A DNA stretch of 64,000 nt from Rhodocyclaceae bacterium (GCA_013426785.1 JACDZI010000002.1:17690-81689), one strand, 5' to 3'. Shown: positions 32,537 through 43,458, numbered from the stretch's first letter. Made by a program: numbers and translations. The notes: a model not told the origin generated them from the sequence alone.

Positions 32537-32926
32537 TTGACCATTAGTTCGCCCGGACTTCTTGCTTCCTTGCGCGGCTTCGCGACCACTTCGGTCGCGT
32601 TGGCGCGTACCCGCCTCGAACTGCTGAAGATTGAGGCACAGGAGGAAGTTGGCCGCATCAGCGGCCTGTTGGTCTGGGCGATTGCGGCGGTACTGCTCGG
32701 TGTCGCCGGCCTGATTTTTCTGGCTGTTTTCTTTACGGTTCTGCTGTGGGACAGTCACCGCGTGCTGGCCCTTGGGGTCTTTTCCGCCCTGTTTCTCGGT
32801 GCCGCCGGGATCGCCATCGGCATGGCCTTGCGTCTGGCGCGGCAAGGTTCGCAGCTATTCGCCGCCAGCCTGACGGAATTGCGGCGCGATCAGGCCATGC
32901 TGACGCAGCAGGATGAACGGGCATGA
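32537..32926 (+). CDS. YqjE-like / phage holin family membrane protein
   Basis: Two TM segments; yqjD-yqjE-like order. Confidence 0.8.
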   Translation: MTISSPGLLASLRGFATTSVALARTRLELLKIEAQEEVGRISGLLVWAIAAVLLGVAGLIFLAVFFTVLLWDSHRVLALGVFSALFLGAAGIAIGMALRLARQGSQLFAASLTELRRDQAMLTQQDERA

Positions 32927-33240
32927 GCGCGATCGAACTGGCATTGACCAAGCAGCGTCTGTTGCTGGCATCGAACGCCCAGCGTACGGCGCTGGCAAGC
33001 CATGCTGACGGGCTCACTCCCTTGTTTGACGCCGCCGACCAGGTTCAGGCCGGTGCGCGCTGGGTCAGGCAGCACCCGGAAATCGTCGTTGGCGCAGGTG
33101 CGATCCTGCTGGCTGCGCGGCCGGGCGTGCGTCGTTTCACTTGGCGCTGGGGACGGCGTGCCTTCCTCGCCTGGCGGTTGTGGAGCGATAGCGAACGCTG
33201 GTTGAACACGTCCACCAACGCGCCTGCCAACGCCAGCTAG
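32923..33240 (+). CDS. YqjK-like protein
   Basis: Small basic protein downstream of YqjE-like gene. Confidence 0.65.
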   Translation: MSAIELALTKQRLLLASNAQRTALASHADGLTPLFDAADQVQAGARWVRQHPEIVVGAGAILLAARPGVRRFTWRWGRRAFLAWRLWSDSERWLNTSTNAPANAS

Positions 33241-33251
33241 CAGTAACGGGT

Positions 33252-33569
33252 ATGGGGCAGCGCTCTTCGCCGGTTTTCGTTCGCCATGTGCTGGCAGCGC
33301 AGGAACGCGAGCGGCACAAGCTTACCGCCGAACTGAGCAAGGTCAAGGGCATGATGCCCTTGCTGATGAAGCATCGCAACGGCGGGCAGTGGTCGGTGGA
33401 CGAGCGCCACGAACTGATCGAACAACTGCACGCGCTCGCCTACCTTTCGCCCTATCTGGTGTTGCTGGCCATGCCGGGTTCTTTCGTCGCCCTGCCGATG
33501 CTGGCCTGGTGGCTGGACCGGCGCCGCCAGCAGCGCGGCCAAGTTACAGTCCTAGACAGACGTATTTGA
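33252..33569 (+). CDS. Small membrane protein of unknown function
   Basis: 105 aa ORF with one or two TM segments, tail-overlaps gabD. Confidence 0.55.
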   Translation: MGQRSSPVFVRHVLAAQERERHKLTAELSKVKGMMPLLMKHRNGGQWSVDERHELIEQLHALAYLSPYLVLLAMPGSFVALPMLAWWLDRRRQQRGQVTVLDRRI

Positions 33570-35007
33570 TTTCGAGGTATTCCTCGATCCCGTATTTCGC
33601 GCCCTCACGGCCGATACCCGACTGCTTGACCCCACCGAAGGGTGCTACCTCGTTGGCGATCAGCCCGACATTGACGCCGACCATGCCGTATTCCAGCGCC
33701 TCGGCCACCCGCCACACCCGCGCCAGGTCACGCGCGTAGAAGTAGCCGGCCAAACCGTATTCCGTGGCATTCGCCAGCGCAATTGCCTCGGCTTCGTCCG
33801 CAAACTTGAACAAGGGCGCCACCGGGCCGAAAGTTTCCTCGCGCGCGCAACGCATCGCCGGCGTGACATCAGCCAGCACCGTCGGTTCGAAAAAGGTGCC
33901 GCCCAGCGCATGACGCTTGCCGCCCGTGAGCACGCGCGCACCCAGCGCCACGGCATCGGCGACATGGGCCTCGACCTTGGCCAGCGCCTGCGCGTTGATC
34001 AGCGGCCCCTGCTGCACACCTGCCGTCTCGCCAGCGCCGACTTTTAAGGTGGCCACCTGAGCAGCGAGCCTGGCAGCGAATTCCTCGTAAATACCGGCCT
34101 GCACCAGCAGGCGGTTGGCGCAGACGCAGGTTTGCCCGGCGTTGCGGTATTTCGAGGCCATTGCGCCCGCCACGGCGGCATCGATATCGGCGTCGTCGAA
34201 GACGATGAAGGGCGCGTTGCCGCCGAGTTCGAGCGAGATCTTCTTCAGCGTCGGCGCGCACTGCGCCATCAGCAGCCGGCCGACCTCGGTGGAGCCGGTG
34301 AACGACAGCTTGCGCACGATGGGGTTGGCGGTCAGCTCGCCGCCAATCAAGGGCGCATTGGCGGCCGAACTGGTCAGCACGTTGAACACTCCGGACGGGA
34401 AGCCGGCCCGTTCCGCCAGCACCGTCAGCGCCAGTGCGGTCAGGGGCGTCTGCTCGGCCGGTTTGACAATCACCGGGCAGCCGGCTGCCAGCGCTGGCGC
34501 CACCTTGCGGGTGATCATCGCCGCCGGAAAATTCCACGGCGTGATCGCCGCGCAGACGCCGACCGGCTGCTTCAGCACGATCAGACGCTGGTTCGCCACC
34601 GTTTGGGGAATCACGTCGCCATAGGTACGCTTTGCCTCCTCGGCAAACCATTCGACGAAACTCGCCGCATAGAGCGCCTCGCCGCGCGCTTCGGCCAGCG
34701 GCTTGCCCTGCTCGGAGGTCATTAGCCGCGCCAGATCGTCGGCATGGGCGACGATCAGGTCAAACCAGGTGCGCAGGATCGCGCTGCGCTGCTTGGCCGT
34801 CAGTGCCTGCCAGGCCGGCCAGGCGGCATTGGCCGCTTCGATGGCGCGGCGGGTTTCGGCGGCGCCCATGTCAGGCACCTGTGCCAGCATCTCGCCCGTC
34901 GCCGGATTGCGGATTGCCACCGTGGCGCCGTTATCGGCACCCATCCAGGCGCCAGCGACATACGCCTGCTGGCGGAAGAGTTGCGGATCGCGTAATTGCA
35001 TGGCCAT
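33544..35007 (-). CDS. gabD: NAD(P)-dependent succinate-semialdehyde dehydrogenase (ALDH family)
   Basis: LELGGNAPFIVFDDADID, GQTCVCANRL. Confidence 0.92.
   Translation of the reverse strand: MAMQLRDPQLFRQQAYVAGAWMGADNGATVAIRNPATGEMLAQVPDMGAAETRRAIEAANAAWPAWQALTAKQRSAILRTWFDLIVAHADDLARLMTSEQGKPLAEARGEALYAASFVEWFAEEAKRTYGDVIPQTVANQRLIVLKQPVGVCAAITPWNFPAAMITRKVAPALAAGCPVIVKPAEQTPLTALALTVLAERAGFPSGVFNVLTSSAANAPLIGGELTANPIVRKLSFTGSTEVGRLLMAQCAPTLKKISLELGGNAPFIVFDDADIDAAVAGAMASKYRNAGQTCVCANRLLVQAGIYEEFAARLAAQVATLKVGAGETAGVQQGPLINAQALAKVEAHVADAVALGARVLTGGKRHALGGTFFEPTVLADVTPAMRCAREETFGPVAPLFKFADEAEAIALANATEYGLAGYFYARDLARVWRVAEALEYGMVGVNVGLIANEVAPFGGVKQSGIGREGAKYGIEEYLEIKYVCLGL
34022..34046 (+). 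repeat. Sequence matching the dispersed element inside gabD (may be native coding sequence)
   Basis: gccgtctcgccagcgccgactttta. Confidence 0.5.
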
Positions 35008-35059
35008 GGCTCCTTTGTTTTCCGGTCTGCGAACGAGTCTACCGGAATAGGATTCGCCG

Positions 35060-35548
35060 ATGCGTCTGCCCTCCCTCCTCATTTTGCTGCTACTTGTCGG
35101 CTGCGGCCATCTCGGCTTCTGGTCTTCCGCACCGGCCGAGCTACAGTCAGCAAGCTCGCGGCCGACGGACCCGCGCGCGCATGATGTGGTGATCTTCGCG
35201 CTCGGGCTGATCGATACCGGCTACCGCTTTGGCGGCAAGAATCCCGAAGCCGGGCTCGATTGCAGCGGAATGGTCAGCCATGTCTATCAACAGGCGGCGG
35301 GCATTCCATTGACGGGTTCGGCGGCCGACATCGCCCGCGCCGGTCGGCCCGTGAGTACGAAGGATTTACGGGCCGGCGACCTGGTGTTCTTCAATACGCG
35401 CAACCGGCCCTATTCGCACGTCGGCATCTACATCGGCGACGGGCGCTTCATCCACGCCCCCAACAGCAACGGCAAGGTGCGCACCGAGAACCTGACGCGC
35501 AGCTGGTTTGCCACGCGCTTCGAGGAAGCGCGCACCTACTTCGACTAG
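35060..35548 (+). CDS. NlpC/P60 family lipoprotein peptidase
   Basis: LLVGCGHLG lipobox; GLDCSGMVSHVYQQ; HVGIYIGDGRFIHAP. Confidence 0.88.
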   Translation: MRLPSLLILLLLVGCGHLGFWSSAPAELQSASSRPTDPRAHDVVIFALGLIDTGYRFGGKNPEAGLDCSGMVSHVYQQAAGIPLTGSAADIARAGRPVSTKDLRAGDLVFFNTRNRPYSHVGIYIGDGRFIHAPNSNGKVRTENLTRSWFATRFEEARTYFD

Positions 35549-35904
35549 TACGCCGGCACGGCCCGCCAGCCGCCGGGACACTGCCCAACATTGGGGTAGT
35601 AGGCACCATAGGCGTCGCAGTAATACCAGACGCCGCGCGGCGGTGCGACGGGAGGTGCCACGTATGCCGGCGCTACTGGAACCATTTGTGGCTGAGAGGC
35701 CTGGATCGACCAGAGCACTCCACCCAGCGCCAAGGCGCCCACGCCCCAGGCCAGGCGGTTGTCGAAGTGACGAGGGGGCGGGTGATGGCGCGCGGCTGGG
35801 GGTGGCCGATGCCAACCGCGATCATGGCGATAGGAATCGGCAGCGGCGGGTAATGACGTGACCAGCAACAGGCCGGCAAGCAGGGTAAGGGACAGTTTTT
35901 TCAT
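35545..35904 (-). CDS. Small exported His/Pro-rich protein
   Basis: MKKLSLTLLAGLLLVTSLPAAADSYRHDRGWHRPPPAARHHPPP. Confidence 0.65.
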   Translation of the reverse strand: MKKLSLTLLAGLLLVTSLPAAADSYRHDRGWHRPPPAARHHPPPRHFDNRLAWGVGALALGGVLWSIQASQPQMVPVAPAYVAPPVAPPRGVWYYCDAYGAYYPNVGQCPGGWRAVPAY

Positions 35905-35980
35905 GATGACCTCCATGCCGGTAAAAACGCGCCGCCACGCACGCCGCTGACAGCACAGGTGTAAGCGTTTGTGTCGGCAT

Positions 35981-36006
35981 GCCGTCCTGCCAGCGCCGAC
36001 TTTTTT
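35981..36006 (+). repeat. Dispersed 24-nt element, intergenic upstream of livH-like gene
   Basis: gccgtcctgccagcgccgacttttttg. Confidence 0.85.
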
Positions 36007-36028
36007 GTAGGGCATGGTTCAATAGCGC

Positions 36029-36901
36029 ATGGATGCCTTTCTGCCCCTCGCCATCGCCGGCATCGCCCTCGGCTGCGTCTATGCGCTGGTGGCGCTCGGC
36101 TTCGCCCTGATCTACCAGGCAACGACCGTGGTGAACTTCGCCCACGGCGAACTGATGATGCTGGGCGGCTTTGTAGGGCTGGCGCTGGTCAGTTCCGGCT
36201 GGCCGTGGTGGCTGGCACTGGCCGGGGCGGCACTGGCCTGCGCACTGTTCGGCCTGCTCGCCGAGCGAGTCATCCTGCGACCGCTGACCGGCCAAGTACA
36301 TATCCCCATCGTGATGACCACCCTCGGGCTGGGCTTCATGCTCAAAGGCGGCATCACCATGCTGCCCGGTGCAGGCGCCGAAACCCATGCCATGCCGACG
36401 CCTTTCGCCGGCCAGGTCGCCACTGTCGCCGGCGTGCCGGTGGCTGCCGACCACCTGCTGGTCATCGCCGTCACCGCGCTGGTTGGCGGGCTGCTGTTCG
36501 CTTTTTTCAGCTTTGCCACGCCCGGCAAGACGCTGCGCGCCACCGCGCAGAATCCGCTCGGCGCGCGGCTGGTCGGCATCGCGCCGGGCCGCATGCATGG
36601 CCTCGCCTGGGCGCTGGGTGCCGGGCTGGCGGCGCTTGCGGGCGTACTGCTGGCCCCCATTACCTTCGTGCATGCCCAGATGGGCCTGATCGGCATCAAG
36701 GCCCTGCCGGCCGCCGTGATCGGCGGTTTCGGCAGCATCGGTGGCGCCGTGGCGGGCGGCTTGTTGCTCGGGCTGGTGGAATCCTTCGCCGGCTTCTACG
36801 CGCCCGACGGTATTAAGGATGTCGCTGCCTGGCTGCTGGTGCTTGCGGTGCTGCTGTGGCGACCCGCCGGCTTGTTCGGCCAGCAGCAGGAAAATACCTG
36901 A
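36029..36901 (+). CDS. Branched-chain amino acid ABC transporter permease (LivH type)
   Basis: GIALGCVYALVALGFALIYQATTVVNFAHGELMM. Confidence 0.93.
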   Translation: MDAFLPLAIAGIALGCVYALVALGFALIYQATTVVNFAHGELMMLGGFVGLALVSSGWPWWLALAGAALACALFGLLAERVILRPLTGQVHIPIVMTTLGLGFMLKGGITMLPGAGAETHAMPTPFAGQVATVAGVPVAADHLLVIAVTALVGGLLFAFFSFATPGKTLRATAQNPLGARLVGIAPGRMHGLAWALGAGLAALAGVLLAPITFVHAQMGLIGIKALPAAVIGGFGSIGGAVAGGLLLGLVESFAGFYAPDGIKDVAAWLLVLAVLLWRPAGLFGQQQENT

Positions 36902-37803
36902 TGCGCAGGTTCATACCCCTATTGCTCGTGCTGGCCACCGCGCCATTCATATTGCCGACCTGGGGGATCGCGCAACTCGGTTTCGTCGCCACCTACATCG
37001 TCGCCGGTACGGGCCTGATGCTGCTGGCGGGCTATGCCGGCCAGTTGTCGCTCTGTCACGCCGCCTTCATCGGCGTGGGCGCCTATACCGAGGCGATCCT
37101 GAACACGCAAGGCTGGCCGTTCGTGCTTTCCATGCCAGCCGCCGGGCTGTTCGCGGCGGGCGTTGGACTGCTGGCCGCCTGGCCGGCGCGGCGGCTCTCC
37201 GGCATCGCTTTCGCCATTGCCACCCTCAGTTTCGGCTTCATCGTTCAGGAAGTACTCACTCGCTGGGAGGCGCTAACCGGCGGCAATGCCGGGCTGAGCA
37301 TCCCCGCTCTCGATCCGGCTACCTTGTTCTGGCTGGCCGGGAGTCTGGCGCTGACGGCCCTGTGGCTGCTCGGCCGCGTACTTGATTCCAGTAGCGGCCG
37401 CGCCTGGGTCGCCCTGCGCGAGGACAGCACAGCCGCCGCCGTGCTCGGCGCCAGTTCGCCGGCAATGAAAGTACAGGCATTGCTGCTCGCCGCCGCATTG
37501 GGCGGGATCGCCGGCGCGCTGTATGCCCATCAGCTCCGCTTCGTCAGCCCCGAACAGTTCGACTGGGTGATGTCGATCGAACTCCTGATGATGCTGGTGA
37601 TCGGTGGGCTCGGAACGCGCACCGGCATCGTGCTCGGCGCCCTGTTCCTGATCGCCCTGCCGCAGGCGATCGGCCTGCTGCGCGACGCCTGGCCAGCCGC
37701 ACTGCCCCCGGCCGGGCTTGAACTGTTCGCCTTCGGGCTGGTGCTGGTCCTCAGCCTGCGCTTCGCGCCGGCCGGGCTGGCCGGCTGGCTGCGTTCACTA
37801 TAA
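36901..37803 (+). CDS. Branched-chain amino acid ABC transporter permease (LivM type)
   Basis: LLAGYAGQLSLCHAAFIGVGAYTEA. Confidence 0.93.
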   Translation: MRRFIPLLLVLATAPFILPTWGIAQLGFVATYIVAGTGLMLLAGYAGQLSLCHAAFIGVGAYTEAILNTQGWPFVLSMPAAGLFAAGVGLLAAWPARRLSGIAFAIATLSFGFIVQEVLTRWEALTGGNAGLSIPALDPATLFWLAGSLALTALWLLGRVLDSSSGRAWVALREDSTAAAVLGASSPAMKVQALLLAAALGGIAGALYAHQLRFVSPEQFDWVMSIELLMMLVIGGLGTRTGIVLGALFLIALPQAIGLLRDAWPAALPPAGLELFAFGLVLVLSLRFAPAGLAGWLRSL

Positions 37804-37831
37804 TCGGCCACCACTTTCCCGGAGTCCGACA

Positions 37832-38980
37832 ATGCGCCTGCTGTTCCTCTGCCTTGCTTTCCTGTCGCTGGCCACCCGTGCCGGCGGCATCACCCCGACC
37901 GAGATTCGGGTCGGCAGCCTGCAGGACCTGTCTGGCCCCATCGCCTCGCTCGGCGTCCATTTTCGCAACGGTACGCAGATGCGCTTCGACGAGGAGAACG
38001 CCCGCGGCGGTGTGCATGGCCGGCAACTGAAACTGCTGGTCGAGGACACCGGCTACGACCCGAAGCGGGGCGTGCTCGCCACCGAGAAGCTGCTGGGAGG
38101 CCAGGGCATCTTCGCGGCCATCCACAACCTTGGCTCGCCGGTGGTAATGGCGACCATGCCGCGCTTCGTCGAAGCCGGCGTGCTGCACCTGTTTCCCGGC
38201 GCGCCGCTGTCGCAGGTTTATGAACCGGTGCATCCGCTCAAGTTCGGCATGAGCCCGTCCTACACGCTGTCAGTACCGCCCGGCGCGCGCCACCTGATCA
38301 AGGAAAACGGCTTTAGGCGCGTCGGCATCCTCTATCAGGACGATGACATGGGCCGCGAGGTGCAGCGCGGCATCGAGACGTTGCTGGACGAACTGGGCCT
38401 CCAGTGGTGTGAGCAGAGCAGCTACAAGCGCGGCGCCACCGACTTCTCCTCGCAGATCGCCCGCCTCAAGGCGGCCGGCTGCGACTTCGTCGTGCTCGGC
38501 ACGGTGGTGCGCGAGACCATCGGCGCCTACACCGAGGCGCGGCGCGGCGGCTGGCAGGTACCGATGATGGTCACCGCCTCCGGCTACACCGCGCAGGTGC
38601 CGCAGCTCGGTGGCGCGGCGATGGACGGGCTATATGCGGTGGCGCTGGTGCCGCAACCCGAGGCTGAGGGAGCTAACCGCGCCCTCGCCGACTGGATCGT
38701 CCGCTACAAGGAAAAATTCCGCACCGAGCCGAACACCTGGGATGTTTACACCTGGGTGGGTACCGACCTGTTCGTGCGCGCCTTGCACGCCGCCGGCCCG
38801 CAACCGACGCTGCAGAAGGTTTCCGCCGCGCTGGAGCAATTACGGACGACCCGCGATTTCTTCGGCAGCCAGCCCATCGCCTTCTCTCCTACCAACCACC
38901 TCGCGCTGGGCCAGGTACGTGTCGCGCAGATCCGTAACGGCCGCTGGGAAAACGTGACGGATTACCTGCCGATCCGCTAG
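37832..38980 (+). CDS. ABC transporter substrate-binding protein (LivK-like)
   Basis: Signal peptide; IRVGSLQDLSGPIASLG periplasmic-binding fold. Confidence 0.9.
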   Translation: MRLLFLCLAFLSLATRAGGITPTEIRVGSLQDLSGPIASLGVHFRNGTQMRFDEENARGGVHGRQLKLLVEDTGYDPKRGVLATEKLLGGQGIFAAIHNLGSPVVMATMPRFVEAGVLHLFPGAPLSQVYEPVHPLKFGMSPSYTLSVPPGARHLIKENGFRRVGILYQDDDMGREVQRGIETLLDELGLQWCEQSSYKRGATDFSSQIARLKAAGCDFVVLGTVVRETIGAYTEARRGGWQVPMMVTASGYTAQVPQLGGAAMDGLYAVALVPQPEAEGANRALADWIVRYKEKFRTEPNTWDVYTWVGTDLFVRALHAAGPQPTLQKVSAALEQLRTTRDFFGSQPIAFSPTNHLALGQVRVAQIRNGRWENVTDYLPIR

Positions 38981-38983
38981 CCG

Positions 38984-39009
38984 AAAAAACTCGGCTCCGG
39001 CGGGACGGC
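38984..39009 (-). repeat. Dispersed 24-nt element in convergent junction
   Basis: aaaaaactcggctccggcgggacggc. Confidence 0.8.
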
Positions 39010-39010
39010 C

Positions 39011-39868
39011 TTAAACGCCGTTCTGCTTGAACCAGACCTGGAGGCGACCCCAGCCATCTTCGGCCGCTTCCCTGCGGTAAGTGGGGCGGTAGTCGGCATG
39101 GAAGGCATGCGGCGCGTCGGGGTAAACATGGAGTTGCGATTTGCCGCCGCTCTTGGCCAGTGCGGCCTGCATTGCCTCCACATCGTCAAGCGGAATGCCC
39201 TGATCCTTGCCGCCGTAGAGTCCCAACACGGCGCCCTTGAGTTCGTCCGCGATATCGAGCGGCCAACGCGGGGTGCGGTCGTTCATCTCGCCATCGATGC
39301 GGCCATACCAGGCAACCCCCGCTTTAACCGCCGGATTGTGGCCGGCATACAACCAGGTAATGCGCCCGCCCCAGCAGAAGCCGGTAATGCCCAGCCGGGC
39401 CGGATCACCGCCATTGTTCTTCGCCCAATTGGCGCAGGTATCGAGATCGGCCATCACTTCCCGATCGGCTACCTTGGCGATGATGGCGGAGAGGATTTCC
39501 TGGATGTTCGTAAGTTTGCGCGGATCGCCGTGGCGGGCGAACAGTTCGGGTGCGATGGCCAGGTAGCCCAGTCTGGCCAGTCGCCGGCAGACATCGGCAA
39601 TGTATTCATGCACGCCGAAGATTTCCGAAACGACGAGGATGGTCGGCAGATTTTTTCCGCCCTCAGGCTGGGCACGGTACGCCGCCAGTTCGCCGATCTT
39701 GACTTCGCCAGCCTGTAGTCCGGAAGACTCGGTCTTGATGGCCGTTTGCGCCATGACCGGTTGCACGGCCAGCGCAAAGCCGGCCCCCAGGGCAGTGACT
39801 ACAAAGCCGCGCCGTGTCAGGTTCGCGGCAGGCAACAGGCTGTCGAAATCGGGGTTGGCTGTTTTCAT
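39011..39868 (-). CDS. Dienelactone hydrolase family protein
   Basis: [17 protein letters not shown] nucleophile motif; Tat-like N-terminus. Confidence 0.9.
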   Translation of the reverse strand: MKTANPDFDSLLPAANLTRRGFVVTALGAGFALAVQPVMAQTAIKTESSGLQAGEVKIGELAAYRAQPEGGKNLPTILVVSEIFGVHEYIADVCRRLARLGYLAIAPELFARHGDPRKLTNIQEILSAIIAKVADREVMADLDTCANWAKNNGGDPARLGITGFCWGGRITWLYAGHNPAVKAGVAWYGRIDGEMNDRTPRWPLDIADELKGAVLGLYGGKDQGIPLDDVEAMQAALAKSGGKSQLHVYPDAPHAFHADYRPTYRREAAEDGWGRLQVWFKQNGV

Positions 39869-39893
39869 GGGTCTCTCCTCATTTTTGGGGTTA

Positions 39894-41351
39894 TTACATC
39901 AGGACGATATCGTACTGTTCCTGGGTGCAGCTTGACTCGGCCTGTAGCGAAATCGGCCGACCGATGAAATCGGACAGCATGGCCAGCGCCTGGGATTCCT
40001 CGTCGTGAAACAGGTCGATCACCGCCGGAGCCGCCAGCACACGCATTTCGCGGGCCGAGAACTGGCGGGCTTCGCGCAGCAACTCGCGCAAAATCTCATA
40101 GGCCACCGTCTGGGTTGTCCTGACCACGCCGCGACCGCCACAGGTGGGGCACGGCGCGCAGAGAATCTGCGCCAACGACTCGCGCGTACGCTTGCGCGTC
40201 AGTTCGACCAGGCCAAGCTGGGTAAAGCCGTTCACCGTGATGCGGGTGTGGTCGCGCGCCAGTGCCTTGTTGAGTTCGCCCAGCACGGCTTCCTGGTGCT
40301 CGGCGGATTCCATGTCGATGAAGTCGATGATGATGATGCCACCCAGGTTGCGTAGTCGCAGTTGGCGGGCGATGGTCTGAGCCGCTTCGAGGTTGGTCTT
40401 GAAGATGGTGTCGTCGAAGTTGCCGCCGAAACGATTCCCGACGTAGGCACCGGTATTGACGTCGATGGTCGTCATGGCTTCGGTCTGGTCGATGATCAGG
40501 TAGCCCCCCGACTTGAGGTCGACGCGGCGTGACAGTGCCTTCTGGATTTCGTCCTCAACGGCATAGAGGTCGAAGAGCGGCCGTTCGCCGGTGTAATGCG
40601 CCAGCAGTGGTGTGAGCGGCGGCATGTATTCGTGCGCGAAGGCCGAGAGTTTCTGGAAGTTCTCACGTGAATCGACGATGATGCGTGCAGTTTCTGGCCC
40701 GGCGAGATCGCGTAGCACACGTTGGGCGAGGGTCAGATCGTGGTGCAGCCTAGCAGGGGCCGACAGGGTCCGGGCGCGGTGGCGGATCTCCTGCCAGAGC
40801 CGGCGTAGGTAGGCGATGTCGAGCGCCAGTTCCTCGTCGGCAGCGTTTTCGGCCATGGTACGGACGATGAAGCCCCCCGTTTCGTCGGGCGCCAGCAGCT
40901 TCTGGATGCGTTCGCGCAGCAGCTCGCGTTCGGCCTCGTCCTCGATCTTCTGCGAGATGCCGATGTGGCGTTCCTGCGGCAAATAGACCAACAGGCGACC
41001 GGCCAGCGAAATCTGCGTCGACAGGCGAGCGCCCTTGGTGCCGATTGGGTCCTTGAGGGCCTGCACCATGAGGGTTTCGCCTTCGGCGATCTGGCGCTCG
41101 ATCGGCCGCAGACTGCTGTTTTTTTCGCACCAGATGTCGGCGACGTGCAGGAAGGCGGTGCGCTCGAGGCCGACTTCGATGAAGGCCGACTGCATGCCCG
41201 GCAACACGCGCACGACGCGCCCGAGGTAAAGGTTGCCGACAATGCCGCGCCCACCGGTGCGCTCGATGTGCAGTTCCTGCACGGCGCCCTGCTGCATGAG
41301 GGCGACCCGCGTTTCCTGCGGGGTCAGGTTAATGAGGAATTCCTCATTCAT
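39894..41351 (-). CDS. rng: Ribonuclease G
   Basis: [41 protein letters not shown]. Confidence 0.96.
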   Translation of the reverse strand: MNEEFLINLTPQETRVALMQQGAVQELHIERTGGRGIVGNLYLGRVVRVLPGMQSAFIEVGLERTAFLHVADIWCEKNSSLRPIERQIAEGETLMVQALKDPIGTKGARLSTQISLAGRLLVYLPQERHIGISQKIEDEAERELLRERIQKLLAPDETGGFIVRTMAENAADEELALDIAYLRRLWQEIRHRARTLSAPARLHHDLTLAQRVLRDLAGPETARIIVDSRENFQKLSAFAHEYMPPLTPLLAHYTGERPLFDLYAVEDEIQKALSRRVDLKSGGYLIIDQTEAMTTIDVNTGAYVGNRFGGNFDDTIFKTNLEAAQTIARQLRLRNLGGIIIIDFIDMESAEHQEAVLGELNKALARDHTRITVNGFTQLGLVELTRKRTRESLAQILCAPCPTCGGRGVVRTTQTVAYEILRELLREARQFSAREMRVLAAPAVIDLFHDEESQALAMLSDFIGRPISLQAESSCTQEQYDIVLM

Positions 41352-41965
41352 GCCGGATAACCGAATGTGCGCAACAGCAACGCGGTTTCGCACAGCGGCA
41401 GGCCGACGATGCCGGAGTGGCTGCCGCGAATTTCCTCGATGAAGATCGCCGCCCGCCCCTGGATGCCGTAAGCGCCAGCCTTGTCGTGCGGCTCGCCGCT
41501 GGCGACGTAGGCGCGAATCTCGTCGGCAGACAGGGGCCGGAAACGGACATCGCTCACCGACAAACGCGACTCGCAGCGGTCGCCAGAGGCCATGGCGATG
41601 GCGGTCAGGACGCGATGGCCGCGACCGGAGAGCCGCTGCAAGATCGCCGCTGCGTCGACATTATCGACCGGCTTGCCGATGATGGCACCCTCGACGTCGA
41701 GCGTGGTGTCGGCCGCCAGCACGGGGCGCGGCGGCAACCGGCGACGGGCCAGCAAGTCGGCGCCGTGGCGCGCCTTGGCGATGGCGACACGCAATACATA
41801 GGCTTCGGGCAATTCGCCGGGGTAAACCTCCTCCTTGGTTTCCGCATCGGCACGCGGGCCCGTGCGAAACAGTAGCAGGTCGAAACGCACACCGATCTGC
41901 GCGAGCAGTTCGCGGCGGCGCGGACTCTGGGAGGCGAGGTAGATGCGGGGTTCGAGGGTGGCCAT
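41348..41965 (-). CDS. maf: Maf-like nucleotide pyrophosphatase
   Basis: IYLASQSPRRRELLAQIG. Confidence 0.94.
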   Translation of the reverse strand: MATLEPRIYLASQSPRRRELLAQIGVRFDLLLFRTGPRADAETKEEVYPGELPEAYVLRVAIAKARHGADLLARRRLPPRPVLAADTTLDVEGAIIGKPVDNVDAAAILQRLSGRGHRVLTAIAMASGDRCESRLSVSDVRFRPLSADEIRAYVASGEPHDKAGAYGIQGRAAIFIEEIRGSHSGIVGLPLCETALLLRTFGYPA

Positions 41966-41968
41966 GGA

Positions 41969-42445
41969 TCAGCGTGAGTCGCGATGATAGGGGTGGCCCT
42001 GCCGCAGGCTGTGGGCCCGGTAGAGCGCCTCGGCCAGCACCACGCGGGCCAACCCGTGCGGCAGGGTCAGTGAGGAGAGGCGCAGACGTTCCTGAGCGCC
42101 ATTTTTCAGTGCGGGATCGAGGCCATCCGGCCCGCCGATCAGGAAAGCCGCATCCTCCCCGCCTGCCTGCCAGTCATCAAGCCGCGCCGCCAGGGAACGC
42201 GTATCGAGTGTTTCGCCGCGTTCGTCAAGGACGATGCGCCAACAACGGGCCGGCAGGGCGGCCTCGATGCGTTTTGCCTCGGCGGCCATCATGGCGTCGA
42301 CGGTTTTCCCGGTGGTACGCGGTTCCGGCTTGATTTCAATGAGCTCGAGCGGCAGTTCGCGCGGCAAGCGCTTCGCGTATTCGGCGAAACCGGCATTCAT
42401 CCAGTCCGGCAGGCGCGTGCCCACGGCGACCACGACGAGCCTCAC
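41969..42445 (-). CDS. rlmH: 23S rRNA pseudouridine1915 N3-methyltransferase RlmH
   Basis: [34 protein letters not shown] start inferred. Confidence 0.94.
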   Translation of the reverse strand: MRLVVVAVGTRLPDWMNAGFAEYAKRLPRELPLELIEIKPEPRTTGKTVDAMMAAEAKRIEAALPARCWRIVLDERGETLDTRSLAARLDDWQAGGEDAAFLIGGPDGLDPALKNGAQERLRLSSLTLPHGLARVVLAEALYRAHSLRQGHPYHRDSR

Positions 42446-42795
42446 TTTTTCGGCGCTTGCGCCGCGGCACGACGCGGTTTCTGCCACAACGATTCGAGAT
42501 CGTAGTGGTTGCGCACGCTGGGCAGCATCACATGCACGACGATATCGCCCAGATCGACCAGCACCCATTCCCCGCCATCCTCGCCTTCGACGCCGATCAC
42601 CTCGCCGCCGGCCTCGCGTACCTTTTCGGAGACATTGCGCGCCAGTGACTTGGCCTGCCGTGACGAGCTGGCGCTGACAATGACGATGCGGGCAAACAGG
42701 GAAGAAAGCTTGAGCGTGTTGATGACCTCAATGTCCTTGCCCTTGATGTCTTCGAGCGCGGCCACGACGATGCGTTGCAGTTTGCGGATGTCCAT
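42442..42795 (-). CDS. rsfS: Ribosome silencing factor RsfS
   Basis: [26 protein letters not shown]. Confidence 0.95.
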   Translation of the reverse strand: MDIRKLQRIVVAALEDIKGKDIEVINTLKLSSLFARIVIVSASSSRQAKSLARNVSEKVREAGGEVIGVEGEDGGEWVLVDLGDIVVHVMLPSVRNHYDLESLWQKPRRAAAQAPKK

Positions 42796-42798
42796 GTA

Positions 42799-43458
42799 TC
42801 AGGTGCCGTAAAGGTGATGTTGGCGAATATAGTCGAGAACCGGCACGGGCAGCAATTCGCGCAGACGCTCCGGCGGGGTGCCGGTCGCCAGCATATGGCG
42901 CACTTCGGTGGCCGAGACCGTGCCGGCCACGAGCTCGAAGGGCACGATGGTGCCGGCAGGTAGGTGTGAAAAGTCGGCGTTGGCAGGACGGCAACGCGCG
43001 GCAAATTCCGCAGCCAGCGGCGCGGCGAAATCATCGAGCGGATAGCCCGGGCGGGTCGCCACCCCGACATGGACGAATGTGAAGATATCCTGCCAGCGAT
43101 GCCAGCTCGGCAAGCTGCGGAAGGCATCCGCCCCCATCAGCAGCACCAGCGGTCGGGCGAGCCCAAACTGCTGGCGCAAGCGTGCCAGAGTATGCACGGT
43201 ATAGCTGGGCATGGTGTGTTCCGCCTCGCTGGTATCGAGGGAAAAACGTGGCTCGGCGGCAATGGCGGCCTGCACCATGGCGCAGCGGTCGGCCGGAGTG
43301 GTTCGCGGCTGGTTGCGGTGCGGTGGCTGCCCGGCCGGAACCCATAACACTTCGGCGAGTTGCAACTTCTCGCTGGCCACGCGGGCCAGCGCAACATGGG
43401 CGAGGTGAACCGGATCGAAGGTACCGCCGAGAATGCCTACGGCTTCAGGCGTTTTCAT
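42799..43458 (-). CDS. nadD: Nicotinate-nucleotide adenylyltransferase
   Basis: VGILGGTFDPVHLAHVALA; ATG at 43458. Confidence 0.95.
   Translation of the reverse strand: MKTPEAVGILGGTFDPVHLAHVALARVASEKLQLAEVLWVPAGQPPHRNQPRTTPADRCAMVQAAIAAEPRFSLDTSEAEHTMPSYTVHTLARLRQQFGLARPLVLLMGADAFRSLPSWHRWQDIFTFVHVGVATRPGYPLDDFAAPLAAEFAARCRPANADFSHLPAGTIVPFELVAGTVSATEVRHMLATGTPPERLRELLPVPVLDYIRQHHLYGT
42969..42992 (-). repeat. Dispersed 24-nt element inside nadD
   Basis: aaaagtcggcgttggcaggacggc; encodes CRPANADF. Confidence 0.8.

Noticed and set aside
34022-34046. gabD copy of the dispersed element as an insertion
   Set aside because: The encoded KVGAGETAGVQQGPL is close to the normal aldehyde dehydrogenase KVG-G-xxGVxQGPLI motif, so this may be native sequence; kept only at low confidence
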